Shown piece by piece: positions 1 through 7,400 of a stretch of 10,487 bases of DNA. A program made the position numbers and the translations under genes. The notes under the pieces are model-generated. The model searched no databases. It saw only the letters and a program-made list of their open reading frames with translations, and was not told the DNA's origin. Position 1 is the first letter of the stretch, and each line of letters starts with the position of its first letter. This DNA is from CAYMST01 sp964393115 (GTDB lineage Bacteria > Bacteroidota > Bacteroidia > Cytophagales > Cyclobacteriaceae), in NCBI GenBank assembly GCA_964393115.1, contig CAYMST010000171.1, forward strand, positions 1-10,487. The letters run 5' to 3'.

Positions 1-1775
1 CCAAGAGCAAGACCGGCAGTTGCTGCAACTACTGGAATATTAGAATATCGAATTTTCAATATCGTATCCTGAAATTGGCGAACCATCATTTCCACCTCGT
101 CAAACTCCTGCTCAGAAGCGTGCATAAATAGCATGGCTAGATTTGCTCCTGCGGAAAAATTATGGCTTTCATTACCGATCACTAAACCTCTAAAGTCACG
201 CTCGGCAATGGATATACTCGTATGGATGCCTTCTATGACCTCAGCACCAATGGAGTTCATCTTAGTGTGAAATTCTAAGTTTAATATGCCATCTCCGATA
301 TCATAAAGTGTCGCACCTCCATTTGACCAAACGACTTTATTTTCCTTGAAAGCATCGAGTAAAATCAAGCCGTCGCTTCCCGGAACGGCTTTATAGCTTT
401 TGGATGGTATGTCGTAATAAAGTTGAACACCATTTTCGTATTTATAGAAATTGGTATTTCCCTTAGCCAGAAACTCCTCTACCCATGGTGCTGGAGCAAG
501 TTCCATGGTCTTCATAAGTTCTACACATTTGGCCACACCCATGGCATCCCAAGTTTGGAATGGCCCGAGCTCCCAAGCGAATCCTGAAGCTACAGCTTGG
601 TCTATACGATAAAGCTCATCAGCAATTTCCGGAATACGATATGAGCAGTACTTGAATAGATCAAAGAATATGGATTTATAAAAATCACCAGCAATACTTG
701 TGTCAGCTACTGCCAACTTAAGGCGCTCCTTTAGATTCTCATTATCTTTAAGCTGATCTAGAATAGCATGCTTCTTTTTAGTTTTAGCCTGATATTCGAA
801 CGTCTCCAGATTCAGTTCTTGAATTTCAGACCTTCCATTCACTTTTTGTTTCTTGTAGTAACCACTTCCAGTTTTATCCCCAAGCCATTTTTTCTCGAAA
901 AGCGTTTTTAAACTATTCGGTAGGATAAATGTGTCTTTGGATTCGTCATTCGGTAATCCCTGAAATAAATTGTTGGCTACATGAACGACCGTATCAAGTC
1001 CTACCACGTCTAGAGTACGAAACGTTGCAGATTTGGCTCTACCAATTATCGGACCAGTAAGTTTGTCTACTTCGTTGACTGAGAGTCCTAACTTTTCAAC
1101 GGATCTTAGACCCGAAAGAATAGCATAAATCCCAATTCGGTTTGCGATAAAAGCAGGAGTATCTTTACACAATACGGTATCTTTTCCTAAATGTAGATGT
1201 CCGTAATGCATCAAAAATTCGACTACATCGTTATCTGTGTTGGAAGAAGGAATTATTTCTAAAAGCTTGAGATACCGTGGCGGGTTGAAGAAATGAGTTC
1301 CACAGAAATTCTTTTGAAAATCATCACTTCTACCTTGAATCATAAATTCTATCGGAATCCCTGATGTATTAGAAGTGATCAACGTACCAGGAGTACGATA
1401 CTTTTCAACGTCCTCAAAAACTTTCTTTTTGATATCAAGGTTTTCGACGACTACCTCAATTATCCAATCACATGCTTTGATTTTGGGTAGGTCGTCTTCA
1501 AAGTTTCCTAGTGTCACCGAGCTCTTTAGTTGATTATCGTATAAAGCTGCGGGTTTAGATTTTAAGGTATTCGTAAACGCATCTGAGACTATTCTATTCC
1601 TGACCTTAGGGTGATCAAATGATAGTCCTTTTTTTGTTTCGATTTCCGTTAGCTCTCTTGGCACAATATCGAGCAGTAAAACCTCTACGCCGATGTTGGC
1701 AAAATGACACGCTATTCTAGACCCCATAATACCAGAACCAAGCACAGCGACTTTCCGAATATTTCTATTTTTCAT
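1..1775 (-). CDS. Bifunctional 3-hydroxyacyl-CoA dehydrogenase / enoyl-CoA hydratase (FadN-type), 3' end missing
   Basis: This enzyme catalyses two consecutive cytoplasmic beta-oxidation steps: hydration of trans-2-enoyl-CoA and NAD-dependent oxidation of the L-3-hydroxyacyl-CoA. Seen: 591 codons with no stop. The N-terminal Rossmann fold starts VAVLGSGIMG (about residues 9-18, GxGxMG nucleotide loop). The dehydrogenase motif THFFNPP follows with the likely catalytic His161, then CKDTPAFIANRIG leading into the C-terminal dehydrogenase domain. The crotonase half begins about residue 480, shows the oxyanion-hole segment FSAGANLAM, and is cut at AGLALG, so its catalytic glutamates lie outside the window. 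Dehydrogenase first and hydratase second is the order of Bacillus FadN, opposite to E. coli FadB. Such proteins are about 800 residues, so roughly 200 are missing. The ATG is secure because an in-frame stop lies eight codons upstream with no other start between. A thiolase and acyl-CoA dehydrogenase often follow in Bacteroidota; here that would be off the edge. Confidence 0.95.
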   Translation of the reverse strand, partial: MKNRNIRKVAVLGSGIMGSRIACHFANIGVEVLLLDIVPRELTEIETKKGLSFDHPKVRNRIVSDAFTNTLKSKPAALYDNQLKSSVTLGNFEDDLPKIKACDWIIEVVVENLDIKKKVFEDVEKYRTPGTLITSNTSGIPIEFMIQGRSDDFQKNFCGTHFFNPPRYLKLLEIIPSSNTDNDVVEFLMHYGHLHLGKDTVLCKDTPAFIANRIGIYAILSGLRSVEKLGLSVNEVDKLTGPIIGRAKSATFRTLDVVGLDTVVHVANNLFQGLPNDESKDTFILPNSLKTLFEKKWLGDKTGSGYYKKQKVNGRSEIQELNLETFEYQAKTKKKHAILDQLKDNENLKERLKLAVADTSIAGDFYKSIFFDLFKYCSYRIPEIADELYRIDQAVASGFAWELGPFQTWDAMGVAKCVELMKTMELAPAPWVEEFLAKGNTNFYKYENGVQLYYDIPSKSYKAVPGSDGLILLDAFKENKVVWSNGGATLYDIGDGILNLEFHTKMNSIGAEVIEGIHTSISIAERDFRGLVIGNESHNFSAGANLAMLFMHASEQEFDEVEMMVRQFQDTILKIRYSNIPVVAATAGLAL

Positions 1776-2038
1776 GTGTATTATTTTGCTTTCGTTTCAC
1801 ATGCAATTCATGATAAACCTACTGTTCCTCTTTTGGTGTGATTAGGACTTTCAGGTTATATTCATTTCATGTGATCTTGTTAGCATTTTAGATTGTTAAA
1901 CATTCTTGTTTGAGTTTTATATCAAAGAATTTATTCTGCTAGTTGATGAAACAAACCAAACATTTACATTAAGAGTCCACTTCAATATGACACAAAGAAA
2001 TGTCTGTGTAGTATAACCATATTTGATTGAAAACCTTC

Positions 2039-2527
2039 TTATTTAAGTTCATCTAGTCTTTTAGAAATGACACTAGCTTTTGACTCAATTTCCGAAAATA
2101 AATCAGGTTGGTCAATAGTTTCCCGAATAGAATTTATCACCTCCAAAAAGATCATGTATTTGTCTTCACCTACAGATTCTAACACTTTATGATTAAAAAG
2201 TTTGATAGCCATTTTTGACAGCTCTCTTTTTAGTTGACCTTCTTCGCTCAGAAATACTCGGACGCTTCTTTTGTCAAACGCATCATTTCTCTTATAAATG
2301 AGATTTCTATCTTCTAAGCTTTTTAACAGTCGGCTCAAACTTCTGGGCTCAAGCCCAACGAGTGGAGCTATCTTTGTAGCAGGAGTACCATTCTTTTTAT
2401 CTATATTAATAAGTACGAAACCGGAAGCCACGGATATATCAAATGGATTTCCATAATGATTATACATCCTTGAAATGGCTTGCCAAGTAGCACGTAAATT
2501 AAAATCTACAGATAATTCTTTCTTCAC
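2039..2527 (-). CDS. MarR-family transcriptional regulator, probable regulator of beta-oxidation genes
   Basis: This is a 162-residue winged-helix DNA-binding protein, close to the usual 140-160 residues of MarR proteins, which bind palindromic operators as dimers. Seen: N-terminal dimerisation helices, then the helix-turn-helix ATKIAPLVGLEPRSLSRLLK (about residues 50-69), then LEDRNLIYKRNDAFDKRSVRVFLSEEG, the family's beta-wing with its D-x-R motif, and finally C-terminal helices. The start codon is GTG at 2527-2525; the start MKKELSVDFNLR matches where related Bacteroidota proteins begin, and no better ATG is visible. No Shine-Dalgarno precedes it, as is usual in this phylum. From memory, a MarR gene directly upstream of the FadN-type gene on the same strand is a common Bacteroidota arrangement, so control of fatty-acid breakdown by an acyl-CoA ligand is a reasonable inference. 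The ligand and operator cannot be read from the sequence. The 263-base spacer before the dehydrogenase gene allows a separate promoter for it. Confidence 0.9.
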   Translation of the reverse strand: MKKELSVDFNLRATWQAISRMYNHYGNPFDISVASGFVLINIDKKNGTPATKIAPLVGLEPRSLSRLLKSLEDRNLIYKRNDAFDKRSVRVFLSEEGQLKRELSKMAIKLFNHKVLESVGEDKYMIFLEVINSIRETIDQPDLFSEIESKASVISKRLDELK

Positions 2528-2702
2528 AAATAAAACTTAACACTGCAATTAGATATGCGAACTCAAAATTTACTCGGCACGCATACTAAATGTGGACCAA
2601 ATTTGTGAGTTTTAGGGATACAAATAGAAGTTGTCCTTGCTCTTCACTAAACAAATCACTTCAGTCTAAGGTTTTTCGACCTACTACCAGCACCAGTACG
2701 TA

Positions 2703-2732
2703 TTTAAGAGTTACATTAATTTCATAACTTTG
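2703..2732 (+). promoter_or_regulatory. Bacteroidota-type promoter of the desaturase gene
   Basis: TAACTTTG at 2725-2732 fits the Bacteroidota primary-sigma -7 consensus TAnnTTTG exactly. Nineteen bases upstream, at 2703-2705, is TTT where the -33 box would read TTG. Transcription would begin about 2738-2740, giving a leader of about 65 bases before the ATG at 2804. The site lies in the divergent region between the MarR gene and the desaturase. I found no TAnnTTTG box for the MarR gene on the opposite strand. Confidence 0.55.
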
Positions 2733-2790
2733 CGGCTTTTAAAGCTATTGGTGTAAAAACGGAACCTCAGATTTCAGAGAGATACGAATT

Positions 2791-2813
2791 ACTTTATCAG
2801 GTAATGATAAAGT
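2791..2813. promoter_or_regulatory. Perfect 8-bp inverted repeat overlapping the putative desaturase start
   Basis: ACTTTATC (2791-2798) and GATAAAGT (2806-2813) are exact reverse complements separated by 7 bases. The element lies about 60 bases downstream of the -7 box and covers the ATG at 2804. As DNA it has the form of a dimeric repressor operator acting as a roadblock. As RNA it would form a short, AU-rich hairpin containing the start codon. Which of these, if either, is real cannot be settled here. Confidence 0.4.
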
Positions 2814-3809
2814 GTTTCCAGTTCCGGTTGACCAAACATATTATGAGTNNNNNNNNNNATCAAGTAACAAGCGCACAGCCGACGCACAAAGAAAATAGAA
2901 TAGCAAACGGAAGGACTAAAATCCATGTACGAAGTCTCGTTGTGTATATTCTTATTCATTTATCTCCCTTATGCGTGTTTTTCTTTTATACGCCTACACA
3001 GATGGACTGGATAATTTGCATATCAATGTACTTCATTAGAATGTTTTTTATTACCGGAGGATATCATCGTTACTTTTCACATAGATCTTATAAAACCTCT
3101 AGGTTTTTTCAATTTTTGTTGGCCTTTATGGCGCAGACATCCGTACAAAAAGGTGTGTTATGGTGGGCTGCGAACCACAGAGTACACCATAGATATAGTG
3201 ATCAACCCGAAGATCCACATTCGCTAAAGTGGTATGGTTTTATTTATTCACATGTTGGTTGGTTATTCTCTCCTGACTTCAAACCAACTAGATTCAAATT
3301 AATCGCTGACTTTGCGAAATTTAAAGAACTCAAGTGGCTCAATAAGAACCATTTGGTACCGCCTTTAGTTGCCGGTATTATTATTTTTCTAATTGGAGGT
3401 CTAGCGAAAGACTCAGTAGGCACCGCAGATTTTATTAATAATGGTATGACGACGATGTTAATAGGTTTCATGTTATCAACCATCATACTCTATCATGGTA
3501 CTTACTCTATAAACTCACTCATGCATCTCATTGGCCGTCAACGTTACAAAAGCGGTGATAACTCTCGAAATAATTTGATTCTTGCCCTAATTACTTTAGG
3601 AGAAGGATGGCATAATAATCACCACCATCAAGCTGACTCTCCTTATTNNNNNNNNNNACAATAACCACCATCACTACATGAGCTCGACTAGACAAGGTTT
3701 CTTTTGGTGGGAAATCGATATTACCTTTTATATATTAAAGGTATTCTCTTGGATGGGCTTAGTATGGGATCTAAAACCAGTCCCAAAAGAAATTAAAAAT
3801 ACATATTAG
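2804..3809 (+). CDS. Membrane acyl-CoA (delta-9 type) fatty acid desaturase, interrupted by two sequence gaps
   Basis: This is an integral-membrane di-iron enzyme that introduces a cis double bond into a saturated acyl chain and so adjusts membrane fluidity. Seen, numbering from the ATG at 2804: hydrophobic segments flanking the first box; HRYFSH (H88-H93); HRVHH (H125-H129); the segment HGTYSINSLMH; and GEGWHNNHHH (H270-H275). These are the three histidine boxes of the family. Two 10-base N runs interrupt it. The first, after residue 15, hides the true N-terminus, so the start is provisional; an alternative ATG is at 2843. After the second, the frame is shifted by one and the sequence restarts with NNHHHYMSSTRQGFFWWEID, the normal continuation of that box, ending at TAG 3807-3809. 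The box therefore appears twice, so the gap length or the join is wrong. An intact gene would encode about 300-320 residues. It stands alone, with its own promoter and terminator. Confidence 0.85.
2849..2858. other. Assembly gap (10 N) in the desaturase 5' region
   Basis: Ten undetermined bases mark a contig join of unknown true length. It lies fifteen codons after the putative ATG and before the residues that align well with desaturases, so the actual start codon and possibly more sequence may be hidden here. Confidence 0.95.
3648..3657. other. Assembly gap (10 N) in the third histidine box of the desaturase
   Basis: Ten undetermined bases join two pieces that both encode the HNNHHH region, in different reading frames and with different codons. 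The contig between the two gaps (2859-3647) is only 789 bases and lies wholly within the desaturase, which suggests that the assembler broke at repeated or variant sequence. Confidence 0.95.
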
Positions 3810-3818
3810 TGACTTTAG

Positions 3819-3852
3819 AACCCGGTGTTATTTTTAGCATCGGGTTTTTTTT
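3819..3852 (+). terminator. Rho-independent terminator of the desaturase gene
   Basis: AACCCGGTG (3819-3827) can pair with CATCGGGTT (3838-3846), a 9-bp stem with one G-U pair and a 10-base loop. A run of eight T follows from 3845, its first two bases shared with the stem. It begins ten bases after the TAG stop. There is no T-run on the other side, so it acts in the plus direction only. Confidence 0.85.
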
Positions 3853-4280
3853 GTCATATCTGTGTAGAACAACATCGCCCACAACTTCTTTTGGAAGCAC
3901 AATAACCATTCAAACCTACCTGGATTAACCTCTTTGATCTTACCGATGACTTTAATTCCTTGCCGTTGGGAAAGAAAGTGAATACCTTATAAATTCATGT
4001 TTCGTTGATTCGGTCTTTGGTAGCCGGTTTTATTTTGAATCGTGATTACCAGAAATAATTGTGAAACTTACTTTTTCACTCGTGGGGTAAAACCAACCAT
4101 TCAACGATTTTTAATATAACTATACACCGAATAACCTAAGGGTCTTTGATCCGGAATTTTGACATTGAATTATAAGTGTAGCAAAATGTAATTTGATGTC
4201 GCGATGGTTACCATTCTAATGGGAAAAGTATAAACCAATCATACAATAGTTAAAAAAACTCTGTCGCTATCATATTTATA

Positions 4281-4298
4281 TAATTATTTAAATAATTA
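4281..4298. repeat. 18-bp perfect AT palindrome
   Basis: TAATTATTTAAATAATTA is identical to its reverse complement, with no spacer. It lies about 130 bases upstream of the giant surface-protein gene and about 90 bases upstream of its putative -7 box. Chance is possible in AT-only sequence, but the length and placement would also suit a dimeric regulator site. Confidence 0.5.
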
Positions 4299-4385
4299 AT
4301 TGTGCTGAAAGACAAAATTTCGTAGATTAGTCAATTCATGGAGAATATGCTTGGTATAAGCTAGCGCTCGCATCATTGATTTTTC

Positions 4386-4393
4386 TATTTTTG
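4386..4393 (+). promoter_or_regulatory. Putative -7 promoter box of the surface-protein gene
   Basis: TATTTTTG matches the Bacteroidota TAnnTTTG consensus and lies 33 bases before the ATG at 4427. No TTG is found at the expected distance upstream (about 4364-4366), so the site is supported by only one element. In T-rich sequence a chance match is plausible. Confidence 0.35.
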
Positions 4394-4426
4394 TTGGTCC
4401 ATTAAGCCGTCATCTAAGTAAGTGAC

Positions 4427-7400
4427 ATGAGAACATCTCTACTAGGAATCCTTATACTCAGTATTTTTTGTTCAGAGTATGCACTTGGAGTTGCACCTTC
4501 TGTTCAATCAAGTAACATCATTACGTCAAACCTCAGTGATTCGTCTATGACCATCTCCTGGACTCCTGGTGATGGTGATTCTTCTATTGTTTTTATGACT
4601 GCTAGTGGTGGTGCTTCGGTTCCTAACCTTCCTGATTTTACCACTTTTAATACAGACACTGCCTTTGGATTGGGTTCAAACCTTTTTGCCGGAGATGACA
4701 ATTGGTTCGCGGTGTTCAAATCGAATGGCTCAACGACTTCATTTACCGTCACTGGCTTAAATGATCTACAGGATTATACCATTTTCGTGTCTGAGTTTAA
4801 TTCTATCAACGGAACAGATCAGGAATATAATGACACCGATAACAGCGGCTCCAATAACCCACTCACCGAGACCACGTTGTTGGCTCAAGTATCCGGATTC
4901 ACTATTGACGGTGTTTCAGATGATACTGTTCAGATATCCTATCAGTCATCAGCTACCAATAATGTAACCTTTTTCGCTACGGACGACTTAACGGCATCCG
5001 CTCCAGAGGTTAATGATGGAAACGTCGAATTGACTACTGACGAGTTTTATGGTTCAGGCGACATGGATAATAGTGGGAAATGGTTTGCCATATACTCCGG
5101 TTCGATATTTCCAGAAGAGCTTGTAATTCGAGGGCTTTCCCCAAGTACTCAATATAGAGTGGTAGGTTACGCATACGAATTAGATGGAGCAAATTTTACT
5201 TTCGTCAGAGACACCATAGCTGGTGAAAACGATATTACGTTTACTACGTTAGCAAGCCTTCCAGATATTTATTACGTAGACCAAAATGCACTTGGTGAAA
5301 TTCAAAATGGAACCTCTTGGGAAAATGCTTACTTAGACTTGCAAGATGCGCTTTCTTTGGCGCAGCCAAATGATCAAATATGGGTAGCGGACGGCACCTA
5401 CTATCCCACGACCTGTTCGGCATGTAACCCTTCGGTCGATCGACTTATTTCATTTCAAATTCCAAATGGCGTTTCTGTATTTGGTGGTTTTGAGGGTTAT
5501 CAAGGTGCAGAAGAAAGCGCAATTGCTCAACGAGACATATCAAAAAACCTTACTATACTCAGTGGTGACATTGATCATGAACCGTTTACCAGTAGTAATA
5601 ATGTGTCAGTAAATGGTTCTTTTCCCGGATTATCCTATAATGGCTATGCCAGTAATGCGTATCATGTTGTCACCATTAGCGCATCTGATTCTGTTGTACT
5701 AGATGGTTTCACCATTCAGGATGGTATGGCAAATGGTGGTGGCACCGCGACAAATGGAAATAATGGTGGTGGAATACTCATACTTGGAGGCGCTGCCAAC
5801 TCACCAATTGCTAACATACGAAACTGTACCTTCAGGCAAAACCAGTCATTTGATCAAGGGGCTGCCGTAGCCATCATTGCAACCGGGTCATTGGATATTG
5901 TAGATGCTTATTTCGAAAACTGCTTTTTCTATCGAAACAATATCGAAGGAACTTCTGCCGCTGGTGCTGCTATTTATGCGAATCGACAACCGACTACTGG
6001 TATTTCAACCATACAAATTACGAACACTACATTTAACCAAAACAGAGGTAGTGAAGTAGATGGTGCTGCCATTTATAACGTGGCCATTGATGGAGGTGGT
6101 AACCCGGATCTATCCTTGGTAGTCAGGAATACTCTATTTTGGAATAATATCGGTGGCTCAAATGCACCATCCACCATAAGTCTGAGTGGCGACAAGGCGC
6201 AACTCGATATCGATTATAGTTTATTTGAGTTTAATAGTTTCGCTTTAACAGGCGCTCCTGTGCCAACAGAGGGTCCTAATAATATCAATCAAAACCCAAT
6301 ATTTGTTGACGAAAATGTTGGGGACCTGTCGATAGATCCATTTTCACCTGCCGTGAATGCGGGAGATAATTTATCCGCTACCTTAACTGAAGACCTATTA
6401 AATAATCAAAGAGTTTTTGATTCTAATATTGATATCGGTGCTTTCGAGTTACAGCAACCGGCTCAATCTGGAAACAATGCACTTTTCTTTGATGGCCAAG
6501 ATGATGAGGTAATCGTTACTAGTAGCAGTTCTTTATTGATTAGTTCGGAAATTACAGTAGAGGCTTGGATCAATCCTTCAACATTAGATGAGGATTTTGT
6601 TCGAGTTGTATCCAAGGAAGGTACAGCTGCCTCCGGAGACTTAGCCTTGATGATTGATTCAAAGGGTGAAGTGGCGTTTGGTGCCAGAATCGGCGGATTC
6701 CCTCGTTTAGTATCTGGTGGTGAAATTTCAGAAGGTGTATGGTCTCATGTAGCTGGTGTGTATGATGGCACCAACTTATTTCTCTACGTCAACGGAAATA
6801 GAGTAGGTTCAGATCCTGTTTCTGGAACACTAACGAATAACACAGATGATCTAGTGATAGGTCATACCAATTTTCCATCTGGTAACAATACTCACTTTCC
6901 AGGTTTTATAGATGAAGTGCGTATTTGGAATGTGGCGCGCTCCCAAGGTGAGATAGCCAGAACCATTTATAAAGAGTTGGATGGTACAGAATCTGGTTTA
7001 GCCGCATATTACGATTTTAATAGAGCAACCGGTCTTTCGCTGCACGATCTTACAAGCAATAATAATGGTGGTTCTCTTCAGAATATGAACGGTGATGAGT
7101 GGCAAGAGTCTGAAGCTACTGTCTTTCCGACTTTATTAGATCAAATCACTTTTGATGTAAATAATACAACTGCCGCGAACTCCTCCGGTGCCTTACAGGT
7201 TTTTGATCTTACCAGTTACATCACAGACAATGGAGACTCCCTGGTAATAGGACATAACAACGAAAACTTTGATGAGACCAATGAATTTGTCCCTGAGCAA
7301 AGTGTGATTAGAGAGCGAATGAATCGTGAATGGTTCTTTTTCGTAGTGGACTTAAACAAAGACGGTAGAGAACTACCTCTTTCTTTTGATTGGAATAACC

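Larger units (their letters stand above)
3853..4426. other. Intergenic region without a convincing gene
   Basis: These 574 bases are AT-rich and contain no frame with a start codon and recognisable protein. They hold an 18-bp AT palindrome (4281-4298) and a -7-like box (4386-4393). On the minus strand, a 50-codon open stretch without a start (3834-3986, including KVIGKIKEVNPGRFEWLL) reads like protein and may be a decayed gene end, described under findings. No RNA gene or insertion-sequence end was recognised. Confidence 0.6.

Noticed and set aside
1926..1937. AGAAT-TT-ATTCT dyad in the spacer between the MarR and FadN-type genes, as a MarR operator.
   Set aside because: The arms are only 5 bp, AT-rich, and no second copy was seen near the MarR promoter region.
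1980..2040. ACACA/TGTGT inverted repeat after the MarR gene as a terminator.
   Set aside because: The stem is five base pairs, AT-rich, and has no T-run on the minus strand after it.
2598..2605. CAAATTTG palindrome upstream of the MarR gene as an autoregulatory operator.
   Set aside because: Eight bases in AT-rich DNA are expected by chance, and no matching site was found before the FadN-type gene.
3244..3486. An 80-codon minus-strand open frame inside the desaturase.
   Set aside because: It is antisense to well-supported desaturase coding sequence with conserved histidine boxes and shows no family features.
4466..4471. Cys15 of the giant protein as a lipoprotein anchor.
   Set aside because: The residue before it is Phe, which does not fit a lipobox; cleavage after ALG at residue 21 fits signal peptidase I better.
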